A stretch of DNA of 64,000 nt from Ascidiimonas meishanensis (GTDB lineage Bacteria; Bacteroidota; Bacteroidia; Flavobacteriales; Flavobacteriaceae), in assembly GCF_037782385.1 (NCBI RefSeq), contig NZ_JBBEXD010000001.1, positions 930,001 to 994,000 of the forward strand, given 5' to 3'. A program made the translations under genes and the position numbers. Shown here piece by piece: positions 17,332 to 26,205 of this stretch; positions within the stretch are counted from its first letter, which is position 1; each line of letters begins with the position of its first letter. The notes under the pieces were generated by a model that made no database searches, had not been told where the DNA came from, and saw only the letters and a list, made by a program, of their open reading frames with translations.

Positions 17332-18276
17332 CTACATTAAGCCTCTACCGGTCTTATTTAACGAATTCTCAATCTTATACTCTTTCACCAATTTATCTAA
17401 TATTCCATTAATAAAAATACTGCTTTTAGGTGTAGAATACTCTTTGGCGATTTCAAGATACTCATTCATGGTTACCTTCACGGGAATTGAAGGGAAAAAC
17501 TTAAACTCACTAATAGCCATTTTTAATAGAATTGCATCAATTTCTGTAATTCTTTCCATATCCCAATTAGGAGTTCTGCCCTCTATTTCGGCTAAGAGTT
17601 TGTCATCATTTAAAACCGTTTTCCGGAAGAGTTGTATTGCAAACTCTTTATCATCTGCATCTTTATATAAACGAGGCATTAACCAATCTTGCGCTGCATT
17701 TTCCTTTACTTTCCTAAACATTTTAAGAATCATTGTATTTACCAAAGGCAAATCATCAACCCAAGTTAATCTGCTATCTTCAATATAATCATAAAGTTTA
17801 TCATCAACTGCCACTATTTCTTTGTAAACATCAATAATAAATTTAACATCTTCTTTGAAACCTTCCCGATTAGATTCCATATAATTTTTATAAATTTCAC
17901 TTTCCTTAATTTTTTGGAAAATGATCTTTATATAATCCTGTTCTATATCCCATTCTGTAAGTTTTCGCTTTTTCGCAGCGTCATGCAACAATTTATTATC
18001 TGTCAATAACCTGAGTAATTTATTATCAACAAACTTCCTGTTGGGATTTTTTTCTTCTTCTGTAGCCAGGTATTTTTTACTGGAAACATTTAAATACTCA
18101 TCTGCTTTGAACTGAAGGGCTACTAGGAGATTCATTAATTCTAGGTAGAGATTGTACATGCTCTCCATGCTATACGAAATAAATTTTTCTTCCTTGGCAA
18201 GATCTGTATTATTAGATTGCCTAAACGCATAGATAGATTGCATTACTTTGACTCTGATATGCCTTCTTGTTAACAT
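17332..18276 (-). CDS. nusB: transcription antitermination factor NusB (long Bacteroidota form)
   Basis: A protein of 314 residues, about twice the E. coli length. The start LTRRHIRVKVMQSIYAF is typical of the Bacteroidota form; a helical extension follows, and the conserved NusB fold fills the C-terminal half, with FRKTVLNDDKLLAEIEG, PNWDMERI, DAILLKMAISEF, and the ending KSSIFINGILDKL. NusB binds boxA RNA with S10 and prevents premature termination of rRNA transcription. I start at the ATG at 18276: the reading frame extends upstream to 18324, but that region is the terminator hairpin of the gene before it. Confidence 0.92.
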   Translation of the reverse strand: MLTRRHIRVKVMQSIYAFRQSNNTDLAKEEKFISYSMESMYNLYLELMNLLVALQFKADEYLNVSSKKYLATEEEKNPNRKFVDNKLLRLLTDNKLLHDAAKKRKLTEWDIEQDYIKIIFQKIKESEIYKNYMESNREGFKEDVKFIIDVYKEIVAVDDKLYDYIEDSRLTWVDDLPLVNTMILKMFRKVKENAAQDWLMPRLYKDADDKEFAIQLFRKTVLNDDKLLAEIEGRTPNWDMERITEIDAILLKMAISEFKFFPSIPVKVTMNEYLEIAKEYSTPKSSIFINGILDKLVKEYKIENSLNKTGRGLM

Positions 18277-18290
18277 AGATAAGAACTTAA

Positions 18291-18319
18291 AAATAAGGAC
18301 GAAAGTGCTTCTTTCGTCC
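18291..18319 (-). terminator. Rho-independent terminator after the amino acid dehydrogenase gene
   Basis: A perfect 9-base stem GGACGAAAG / CTTTCGTCC (18297-18319, loop TGCTT) is followed on the minus strand by a T-rich stretch (TTATTTTT). It separates the dehydrogenase from nusB and excludes the upstream nusB start. Confidence 0.85.
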
Positions 18320-18354
18320 CGCAAAAATAGTATTATTTTATAAAAACCATATAT

Positions 18355-19452
18355 TTATTTCTCTAATTTTCGAGCATCAATTCTGGATTTAGCAATACTT
18401 AAAGCTGCTTCATGAGTAGTACAGCCAATAGCATTGGCATGTGCAAAGATTTCAAGTGTGGTATTATAGATATTTTCAGTTTTACGAATAATTTCATTCT
18501 TGCCATATCCTTCTAATTCTGCATATACATTTATGATGCCCCCGGCATTGATTAAAAAGTCTGGGGCATACACAATACCCCGTTGAAGTAATAGCTTACC
18601 ATGTGTGCTTTCATCTGCCAACTGATTATTAGCTGCTCCTGCAACTACTTTTGCTTTAAGTCTGGAGATACTCGCATCATTTAATGTGGCTCCTAAAGCA
18701 CAGGGAGCATAAACATCCACTTCTGCACTAAAGAGATCTGCTCCATTAAAAATTTCTGCTCCATATTGATCTCTTACCCTTTCTAAACGCTGCTGATTGA
18801 TATCTGTAATAATTACATTTGCACCTTCTGCCACCAGATGGGCTACTAAAGTTTCGCCTACGTGCCCTACACCTTGAACCAATACTTTTTTACCTGATAA
18901 GTTATCGGTTCCAAATTGATGATTCACTGCTGCTTTTAGTCCCATAAAAACACCATAAGCCGTAATAGGTGATGGATTTCCTGCTCCACCTAAAGATTCT
19001 GAAATACCCGTTACATAAGGCGTAACCTCTCTTACCAAATCCATATCTGTGGTTTCCATACCTACATCTTCTGCCGTAATGTACTTTCCACTTAAGGAAT
19101 GCACATAAGCTGCAAAACTTTTCATTAACTCCGGTGTTTTGTGAGTTTTAGCGTCTCCAATGATAACAGCCTTTCCTCCACCTAAATTTAAACCTGTTAT
19201 TGCTGCTTTAAAGGTCATGCCCCTAGACAGTCTTAATACATCATTAAGAGCCTCCCATTCATTTTGGTAAGCCCACATTCTAGTGCCTCCCAAGGCAGGA
19301 CCTAGTACCGTATTATGAATTCCAATTATTGCTTTTAAACCTGTATCTTTGTCATTACAGAAAACGATCTGTTCATGATTATCAAAGGAAAGTTGACCGA
19401 AAACCGGATCAACTTTTTTAAGTTCTGTAGTAGTAAGGACTTCAGATGTCAT
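18355..19452 (-). CDS. Glu/Leu/Phe/Val dehydrogenase (leucine dehydrogenase type)
   Basis: A 365-residue NAD-dependent amino acid dehydrogenase that reversibly deaminates branched-chain or aromatic amino acids to 2-oxoacids. Motifs: GPALGGTRMWAY, then LSRGMTFKAAITGLNLGGGK with the substrate-binding and catalytic lysines, TAEDVGM, and the Rossmann segment VLVQGVGHVGETLVAHL. The length and sequence wording fit leucine dehydrogenase more than glutamate dehydrogenase. It lies divergent from an ABC exporter gene and ends in a strong terminator. Its product 2-oxoacids could feed the branched-chain oxoacid dehydrogenase whose E2 subunit is encoded at 56.4 kb; this link is inference. Confidence 0.92.
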   Translation of the reverse strand: MTSEVLTTTELKKVDPVFGQLSFDNHEQIVFCNDKDTGLKAIIGIHNTVLGPALGGTRMWAYQNEWEALNDVLRLSRGMTFKAAITGLNLGGGKAVIIGDAKTHKTPELMKSFAAYVHSLSGKYITAEDVGMETTDMDLVREVTPYVTGISESLGGAGNPSPITAYGVFMGLKAAVNHQFGTDNLSGKKVLVQGVGHVGETLVAHLVAEGANVIITDINQQRLERVRDQYGAEIFNGADLFSAEVDVYAPCALGATLNDASISRLKAKVVAGAANNQLADESTHGKLLLQRGIVYAPDFLINAGGIINVYAELEGYGKNEIIRKTENIYNTTLEIFAHANAIGCTTHEAALSIAKSRIDARKLEK

Positions 19453-19591
19453 AGTTGTATCTCATTAAAAAGGTTATTTTAATAAATTTTGAATTTCGTA
19501 AAAATAAAGGGTAAAAATAATAAATAATATAATTTTAATCTTTATTTATATTAAAAATTACGAATTTCATAATTTTAAAGTCGCTAATCCC

Positions 19592-21343
19592 ATGAATGAA
19601 CTCAAATATATTAATAAGTATTTCTCTAAATACAAGTACAAATTACTTATAGGTATTCTTATCACCATAGTTGCCCGTATTTTTTCATTGGTAGTACCTC
19701 CCTACGTAAAAAAATCTATTGAAACCGTTGAAAAATATATACGAAACCCTAAAGAGGTTCCTTTTGTTGAGGATCTTTTAATGGAATATATTTTAGTGAT
19801 TATAGGTGCAGCACTACTTTCTGGTTTTTTTACCTTTCTCATGCGTCAAACTATTATCAACGTTTCACGATACATTGAATTTGACCTTAAAAACGAAATT
19901 TTCAAACAATATGAACGTTTGTCGCTCAATTTTTACAAACAAAACCGTACGGGTGATTTAATGAATCGAATAAGCGAAGACGTAGGTCAAGTGCGGATGT
20001 ACGCAGGACCTGCTATTATGTATAGCATTCAAACTATTACGTTGTTTGTTTGTGTAATTCCTCTAATGTTTTACTCATCTCCTAGTATGACAATGTACTC
20101 GCTATTACCGCTACCTATACTCTCTTTTCTTATATATAAAATAAGCAGAATTATTCATAAAAGAAGTACCGTTGTACAGCAATACCTTTCTAAACTATCT
20201 ACATTCTCACAAGAGTCTTTTTCCGGAATTTCTGTAATTAAAGCGTATGGTATTGAGGAACGAATCAATGAAGAACTAGAAATGCTAGCTAATGATGGAA
20301 AGGATAAAAGTATGGATCTTGTGCGAGTGAATGCATGGTTTATGCCCTTGATGGCATTACTAATTGGTATCAGTACTATTTTTGTGATTTGGATTGGAGG
20401 CAGACTTTACATTAAAGGAGAAATTGAATCTATTGCTGTTATTGCAGAATTTATCATTTATGTAAACTATCTTACCTGGCCGGTGGCTACCGTAGGATGG
20501 GTTACTTCCATTGTAAAAAGAGCAGAAGCCTCCCAAGAGCGTATCAATGAATTTCTAGGACAAACTCCTCAAATTCAAAATGAGGTAGAAAAAATTACTC
20601 CTGTAGCGGGTAAAATTGAATTTAAAAATGTCTCTTTTACTTATGAAGATACAGAAATAACAGCTTTGAAAAAGCTATCCTTTGTTGCCGAACAGGGAAA
20701 AACTACCGCTATAATTGGCAGAACAGGATCTGGCAAGTCTACTATTCTAGATCTTGTAGGAAGACTATATGATGCTACCGAGGGAACTATTTTAATAGAC
20801 GATAATCCTATTAAAAATTTAAATCTTTACAGTGTTAGAAACGCAATAGGCGCCGTACCACAAGACGCTTTCTTATTTTCAGACACCATAGGAAATAACA
20901 TAAGATTTGGAAAGGAAAATGCAACGCAGGAAGAAATTATGTCGGTAGCAAAAAAAGCAGCTGTTCATGAAAATATTATGGCTTTTACAAAGCAATACGA
21001 TACGATACTTGGAGAAAGAGGTATTACACTAAGTGGAGGCCAAAAACAACGAATCTCTATTGCTAGAGCACTTATAAAAGACCCTAAAATATTTCTTTTT
21101 GATGATTGTCTTTCTGCAGTAGATACCGAAACAGAAGAAGAAATTCTTTCCAATTTAGAGAATGCCATTGAAAGTAAAACAACGCTTATTGTAAGCCATA
21201 GAATTTCTACAGTTAAAAATGCAGATCTTATTCTGGTGCTTGAGGATGGAAAAGTTGTGCAACAAGGAACTCATAATCAACTCATAAGCACAAATGGATA
21301 CTACAAAGAGCTCTATCTTAATCAACTATCTGAAAAAGAATGA
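19592..21343 (+). CDS. ABC exporter, fused permease and ATPase (ABCB/MsbA type)
   Basis: A 583-residue half-transporter. The first 320 residues hold six membrane helices of the type I exporter fold; the C-terminal ATPase has Walker A GRTGSGKS (about 376-383), the signature LSGGQKQR (about 480), and Walker B KIFLFDDCLSAVD, plus the switch histidine in IVSHRIS. Note that the usual Asp-Glu of Walker B is FDD, with Asp where the catalytic Glu normally stands, as in several heterodimeric exporters and some Bacteroidota homologues; ATPase activity may be lowered. It should act as a dimer at the inner membrane; substrate unknown (lipid or drug). Confidence 0.93.
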   Translation: MNELKYINKYFSKYKYKLLIGILITIVARIFSLVVPPYVKKSIETVEKYIRNPKEVPFVEDLLMEYILVIIGAALLSGFFTFLMRQTIINVSRYIEFDLKNEIFKQYERLSLNFYKQNRTGDLMNRISEDVGQVRMYAGPAIMYSIQTITLFVCVIPLMFYSSPSMTMYSLLPLPILSFLIYKISRIIHKRSTVVQQYLSKLSTFSQESFSGISVIKAYGIEERINEELEMLANDGKDKSMDLVRVNAWFMPLMALLIGISTIFVIWIGGRLYIKGEIESIAVIAEFIIYVNYLTWPVATVGWVTSIVKRAEASQERINEFLGQTPQIQNEVEKITPVAGKIEFKNVSFTYEDTEITALKKLSFVAEQGKTTAIIGRTGSGKSTILDLVGRLYDATEGTILIDDNPIKNLNLYSVRNAIGAVPQDAFLFSDTIGNNIRFGKENATQEEIMSVAKKAAVHENIMAFTKQYDTILGERGITLSGGQKQRISIARALIKDPKIFLFDDCLSAVDTETEEEILSNLENAIESKTTLIVSHRISTVKNADLILVLEDGKVVQQGTHNQLISTNGYYKELYLNQLSEKE

Positions 21344-21421
21344 TAAAAATAGTTGTTTCATTAAGATTTTTTTCACATTTTTGATTCACAACATTATATC
21401 AACCAAAATTAAAGAAGGATT

Positions 21422-21796
21422 ATGAGCGAAAAAGAATTATTAGAGAAGGATGAAATATTCTCTAAGGTACTTAGAGCAGGCAGAAGAACATATTTCTTTG
21501 ATGTAAGATCCACAAAAGCAGGCGATTACTATCTTACGATTACAGAAAGTAAGAAGTTTACGCATGATGATGGTTCATTTCATTACAAAAAGCATAAAAT
21601 CTATCTGTACAAAGAGGATTTTCAATCATTCAAGGAAATCCTTGGTGAAATGACGGATTATGTGATTAGCCATAAAGGCGAAGAGGTAATTTCTGAAAGA
21701 CATCAAAAAGATTACAAGAAAGAAACTTATGAAGATGACAATTCGGTTTCAAGTGAAACTGATAGTTTTACCGATATAAGTTTCGAAGATATTTAG
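21422..21796 (+). CDS. PUR family DNA/RNA-binding protein (DUF3276)
   Basis: A 124-residue protein with one Pur-alpha-like repeat: IFSKVLRAGRRTYFFDVRST (12-31) and DYYLTITESKKFTHDDGSFHY-like strands, followed by KHKIYLYKEDFQSF and an acidic C-terminal tail. Bacterial PUR proteins dimerise and bind single-stranded nucleic acid; a Borrelia homologue has been shown to bind DNA and RNA. The gene has a purine-rich AAAGAAGGA just before the ATG, an unusually good ribosome binding site for this phylum, and its own terminator. Its regulatory targets are unknown. Confidence 0.9.
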   Translation: MSEKELLEKDEIFSKVLRAGRRTYFFDVRSTKAGDYYLTITESKKFTHDDGSFHYKKHKIYLYKEDFQSFKEILGEMTDYVISHKGEEVISERHQKDYKKETYEDDNSVSSETDSFTDISFEDI

Positions 21797-21819
21797 TACC
21801 ATCTGTACTTTTAAAAAAC

Positions 21820-21848
21820 AAACCGCTTTACTCTGAAGCGGTTTTTTT
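21820..21848 (+). terminator. Rho-independent terminator of the PUR gene
   Basis: A 9-base stem AAACCGCTT / AAGCGGTTT (21820-21844, loop TACTCTG) followed by further T residues. Confidence 0.92.
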
Positions 21849-21889
21849 ATATTTACCAATCAGCCAAGACAATTAAACTTTTTTGCACT

Positions 21890-24406
21890 ATGAAAAGAAT
21901 TGCTTTCCTATTTTTTATACTTGTCTCCATAAACTTACAATCCCAAAATACGCTTTCACTCTCTTATTATTTACCCCAAAATGTAAGTTACAACCCAGAA
22001 ATACCTACACCTAAATCGGTAATTGGGCATGAAGTTGGTGAATGGCATGTTACCCATGATAAATTGGAGTTATACATGAGACAGCTCGCAGTAGCATCTA
22101 ATCGCATATCCATAGAAAACAGAGGAACCACTTTTGAAGGAAGACCTTTATTATTGCTTACCATCACTTCGCCTTCTAATCAAAACAAGATTGAAAACAT
22201 ACGCCAAAATCATTTAAAACTTACTGAATCTGGAGGTCAAAATCTGGATACTTCTAACATGCCTGCCATTTTGTATCAGGGATTTTCTATTCATGGTAAT
22301 GAGCCTAGTGGGGCAAATGCTAGTATGTTAGTTGCCTATTATCTAGCGGCGGCTCAAGGAGCAGAAATTGAAAATTTACTAAACAATGTAGTAGTCCTTT
22401 TTGATCCTTCTTATAATCCAGATGGGCTTCAACGTTTTGCCTATTGGGCAAACACTAATAAAAGTAAAAATCTTAATCCTGATAATAATGAAAGGGAATA
22501 CCATGAAGTTTGGCCAGGCGGAAGAACAAATCATTACTGGTTTGATATGAACAGAGATTGGCTTCCTGTGCAATTACCTGAAAGTCGTGCTAGAATTAAG
22601 TCTTTTCATCAATGGCTACCCAATGTGTTAACAGACCACCATGAAATGGGTACTAATTCAACTTTTTTCTTTCAGCCGGGAGAACCTATGCGCGTTCACC
22701 CTTTAACCCCAGCCAAAAATCAACAACTTACTGCAAAAATAGCTACCTACCACGCTAAAGCCTTAGACGCAATAGGCTCATTATATTATTCTGGTGAAAA
22801 TTTTGATGATTATTATTATGGAAAAGGTTCTACATTTCCAGATATAAACGGTGGCATTGGAATTCTTTTTGAACAGGCAAGCTCACGCGGACATATTCAG
22901 CAAAGCGAAAATGGTATACTCACATTTCCTTTTACCATCAGAAATCAATTTACTACGGCACTTTCCACTTTAGAGGCAGTTAAATCTTTGCGCAAAGAAC
23001 TTTTAGATTATCAAAGAGAATTCTTCGCAAAAAAGAGTAACAGCTCAAAAACCAAAGCATACGTTTTTGGAGATGAGAAAAATGCTGCAAAATCTTTCCA
23101 CCTAGCAGAAATCCTTAAGAGACACCAAATTAAAGTACATGCCTTGAAAAATAACTTTACAATCAATGGAAAAAATTACAAAAAAGGATTTGGGTATATT
23201 GTTCCAACCAATCAGAAAAATAGCACCATCTTAAAAGCAATGTTTGAAAAGAGAACAACTTTTAAGGATAGTATCTTTTACGATATTTCTGCTTGGACTT
23301 TTCCACTGGCATTTAATGTAGATTATGCACCTTTAACCAATTTATCTCGAGCTGAGCCGGAAGCAACAGAACCTCTTTTATCAAGCGGAAAAGTTACTAT
23401 TAAAAGTAACTACGCATATCTTTTTGAGTGGCATGAATACTATACTCCAAAAGCACTTTATACCTTGCTTAAAAAAGGAATTCGCGTAAAAGTAGGTCCT
23501 ACTCCATTTACACTTAATAATAAAAAGTATGATTACGGTACTATTATGATTCCAGTTCAAAATCAGAAGATAGAAGCAGGTGAATTATATACTTTGTTAA
23601 AAGATATCGCAAAAGATAATCACATTACTATTGATGGCGTGAGCACAGGGTTTACTCCAGAGGGTATAGACTTAGGGAGCAGTGATTTTGACACGCTAAA
23701 ACTTCCAAAACTCGCAATGCTAACCGGGGCAGGAGTGACTTCTTATGATGCAGGAGAAATTTGGCATCTACTAGATCAACGTTATGATATTCCATTAACT
23801 AAAGTGGATGCTTCTTATTTTGACCGAATTAATTTAGAATCTTATACACATTTCATTATTCCTAATACCAGCGCATCTACTTTAACCAATAATGGAAGAG
23901 AAAAACTTAAAAATTGGATTAAGAATGGAGGAACTCTTATTGCCTTCAGAAACACACTCAATTGGTTAAAAACTCATAATTTTGTAAGCCTCGAGTTTAA
24001 AAAGAAAGACCTTCTGGCCAGCAATATAAGTTTTGAACAACGAAAGGATTTTAGAGGAGCTCAGGTTACAGGAGGCGCTATTTTTGAAGCGCGTTTAGAT
24101 CGTTCTCATCCAATAGCTTTTGGATATAAAAATGACAAACTTGCACTATTTAGAAACACAAACGTTTATTTAGAACCTAACAAACAAAGCTATAATAATC
24201 CTATACAATACACCAACAACCCTTTATTAAGTGGATACATTAGTGAAGAAAATCTGGAACTCCTTAAAAGTTCTGTTCCTTATCAAAACTTTACATCTGG
24301 CAAAGGTCATATTAGCCTTTTTACCGATAACACAAATTTTAGAGCATTTTGGTATGGTACAAATAAATTGTTTATGAACGCTATTTTCTTTTCAGATATA
24401 ATGTAG
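21890..24406 (+). CDS. secreted M14 family zinc carboxypeptidase, long form
   Basis: An 838-residue exported enzyme with a Sec signal (KRIAFLFFILVSINLQSQ). The M14 domain covers about 40-350: the zinc pair is H135 and E138 in SIHGNEPSGANA, the third ligand H250 or H251 in TDHHEMGT, and the likely catalytic Glu is E328 in GILFEQASSRG. A large C-terminal part (about 380-838) contains a segment like a class I glutamine amidotransferase fold (MLTGAGVTSYDAGEIWHLL, GGTLIAFRNTLNWL), as in other long M14 proteins of Bacteroidota. It probably removes C-terminal residues from peptides in the periplasm or outside. An SH3 protein gene follows after five bases. Confidence 0.9.
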   Translation: MKRIAFLFFILVSINLQSQNTLSLSYYLPQNVSYNPEIPTPKSVIGHEVGEWHVTHDKLELYMRQLAVASNRISIENRGTTFEGRPLLLLTITSPSNQNKIENIRQNHLKLTESGGQNLDTSNMPAILYQGFSIHGNEPSGANASMLVAYYLAAAQGAEIENLLNNVVVLFDPSYNPDGLQRFAYWANTNKSKNLNPDNNEREYHEVWPGGRTNHYWFDMNRDWLPVQLPESRARIKSFHQWLPNVLTDHHEMGTNSTFFFQPGEPMRVHPLTPAKNQQLTAKIATYHAKALDAIGSLYYSGENFDDYYYGKGSTFPDINGGIGILFEQASSRGHIQQSENGILTFPFTIRNQFTTALSTLEAVKSLRKELLDYQREFFAKKSNSSKTKAYVFGDEKNAAKSFHLAEILKRHQIKVHALKNNFTINGKNYKKGFGYIVPTNQKNSTILKAMFEKRTTFKDSIFYDISAWTFPLAFNVDYAPLTNLSRAEPEATEPLLSSGKVTIKSNYAYLFEWHEYYTPKALYTLLKKGIRVKVGPTPFTLNNKKYDYGTIMIPVQNQKIEAGELYTLLKDIAKDNHITIDGVSTGFTPEGIDLGSSDFDTLKLPKLAMLTGAGVTSYDAGEIWHLLDQRYDIPLTKVDASYFDRINLESYTHFIIPNTSASTLTNNGREKLKNWIKNGGTLIAFRNTLNWLKTHNFVSLEFKKKDLLASNISFEQRKDFRGAQVTGGAIFEARLDRSHPIAFGYKNDKLALFRNTNVYLEPNKQSYNNPIQYTNNPLLSGYISEENLELLKSSVPYQNFTSGKGHISLFTDNTNFRAFWYGTNKLFMNAIFFSDIM

Positions 24407-24411
24407 CAACC

Positions 24412-25233
24412 ATGAAAAAAATCTTTTTAATATATAGCACCTTTTTTATAGCTCTATGGGCTTATGAAAGTTATGGTCAAGAACAGGTAATTGCAGGTTA
24501 TGCCGACTTTAAGGTAGGTTCTACATATGCACTCTTTGGAGACAATGTAAAAATGAGAACTGGTGCTGGAACTGAGCATGCGGTCATCAAATTACTGAAA
24601 ATTGGTGAAAAAGTTGAAATAGTGAATGCTACAGAACTATTTATGCAATTTAAAGGATATAACTCAAGATGGTATAAAATAAGACATAAGGACGAGGAAG
24701 GATATATTCTAGGGGCACTTATTTCATTTGTTTCATTTACAGATCAGAACATTCAATTACTAGCTGGAATCCAACAGTCTAATGATATGGACACCCAGTT
24801 GCTTTTAAGAACTAAAGAAAGTAATAATCCTTATAAAGAATTTGTCTTTGACTTAATAGGCAGTGAGTTTTACTTAAGAATATCCGATTCAAAAGGATTA
24901 AAGGATATTCAAAAACTTATAAGTGTAGATTATATTTCTGAAGCTTGTGGTGTAGAAGGTGGCATTAGTTATTTTACATGGAATGGCAGTACAATAAAAC
25001 ATTTTGTAAATCTAAGCAGTATTAGTGATGCCGGAATCTACAGCTATGAAGAAAGATTTATTTTTCCAGACGAGAACGGTTTAGCCGCAAACAAAATTGT
25101 TTATAAGCGAAATCGTACGGTGGTGGAAGATGAATTGACAGAATGGATGGTTGAAACCAACGAAAGTAGAATCATAGAATGGGATGGAAAGAATTTTTCT
25201 CCTGCTTTTCCATTTATAAAGTTTGAAAACTAA
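24412..25233 (+). CDS. secreted SH3-domain protein
   Basis: A 273-residue exported protein: signal peptide about 1-22 (KKIFLIYSTFFIALWAYESYG), then a bacterial SH3 domain at about 35-100 (DNVKMRTGAGTEHAVIKLLK, YNSRWYKIRHKDEEGYILGA), and a beta-rich remainder without a known family that has one clear Cys (SEACGVEGGIS). Bacterial SH3 domains often bind cell wall peptides. The gene starts five bases after the M14 peptidase stop and is therefore cotranscribed; it may be an accessory or targeting factor for that peptidase, which is inference. Its stop codon overlaps that of the next, oppositely oriented gene. Confidence 0.75.
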   Translation: MKKIFLIYSTFFIALWAYESYGQEQVIAGYADFKVGSTYALFGDNVKMRTGAGTEHAVIKLLKIGEKVEIVNATELFMQFKGYNSRWYKIRHKDEEGYILGALISFVSFTDQNIQLLAGIQQSNDMDTQLLLRTKESNNPYKEFVFDLIGSEFYLRISDSKGLKDIQKLISVDYISEACGVEGGISYFTWNGSTIKHFVNLSSISDAGIYSYEERFIFPDENGLAANKIVYKRNRTVVEDELTEWMVETNESRIIEWDGKNFSPAFPFIKFEN

Positions 25234-26174
25234 AAATCAGCTACCTTTTCTTTTGCTTCTTCAAACTCCATCATCATATCCGTTACTATGGTTGTAGCAG
25301 GCTTGATATCGCGGATAAGGCCCGCTATCTGTCCTATTTCTAATTCTCCTTCTTCCAAATCTCCTTCAAACATACCTCTTTTCGCTCTGGCGCGACCTAA
25401 TAATTCTTTGAGCTCTTCCTTTGAAGGCGCTTTGTGATAAAGGGCTTCTACGTCTTTATAAAATTTATTTTTAAGTAAACGTACAGGCGCCAGCTCTTTT
25501 AACGTAAGTACGGTATCGCCTTCTTTGGCATTTACCACTTCTTGCTTAAATGCAAGATGGGAAGAGGCTTCTTCACTTGCCACAAATCTACTTCCTACTT
25601 GAACCGCATCCGCACCCAATACCATAGCTGCTAGCATTCCTCTTCCAGTAGCTATTCCCCCCGCTGCAATAAGAGGAATCTCTATTTTTTCTTTTACCAT
25701 TGGAATTAAAGTGAAAGTGGTGGTTTCTTCTCTCCCATTATGCCCCCCAGCTTCAAAACCTTCTGCAACTACTGCATCTACTCCAGCATCTTGTGCTTTT
25801 AACGCAAACTTTACACTACTCACCACATGTACAACCGTTATACCATGCTCTTTTAAAAAAGAGGTCCATGATTTTGGATTACCGGCAGATGTAAAAACAA
25901 TTTTCACCCCTTCCTCTACAATAATATTCATATGTTTTTCTATGTCGGGATACAACATGGGCACATTGACTCCAAATGGTTTATCTGTAGCTTCCTTGCA
26001 TTTTTGAATATGGTCTCTTAGCACATCAGGATACATAGAGCCTGCACCTAATAATCCGAGTGCTCCTGCATTGGAAGCTGCAGACGCAAGTCGCCAGCCA
26101 CTTGCCCAAATCATACCTGCTTGAATTAAAGGATATTTGATATTAAAAAGTGCTGTGATTCTATTTTCTGACAT
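25230..26174 (-). CDS. nitronate monooxygenase / FabK-like FMN oxidoreductase
   Basis: A 314-residue TIM-barrel flavoprotein of the NMO/YrpB family. Seen motifs: YPLIQAGMIWASGWRLASA at the N-terminus, VVAEGFEAGGHNGREETTT with the His often involved in catalysis, and the FMN phosphate site AAGGIATGRGMLAAM and GADAVQVGSRF. Relatives either oxidise nitronates or reduce enoyl-ACP (FabK, enoyl-ACP reductase II). The motifs do not decide between the two; annotation as NMO-like is the cautious choice. It lies 31 bases downstream of mnmA on the same strand. Confidence 0.85.
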   Translation of the reverse strand: MSENRITALFNIKYPLIQAGMIWASGWRLASAASNAGALGLLGAGSMYPDVLRDHIQKCKEATDKPFGVNVPMLYPDIEKHMNIIVEEGVKIVFTSAGNPKSWTSFLKEHGITVVHVVSSVKFALKAQDAGVDAVVAEGFEAGGHNGREETTTFTLIPMVKEKIEIPLIAAGGIATGRGMLAAMVLGADAVQVGSRFVASEEASSHLAFKQEVVNAKEGDTVLTLKELAPVRLLKNKFYKDVEALYHKAPSKEELKELLGRARAKRGMFEGDLEEGELEIGQIAGLIRDIKPATTIVTDMMMEFEEAKEKVADF

Positions 26175-26205
26175 TCAAAAAAACGTTTAAAATTTAATAA
26201 AATTC

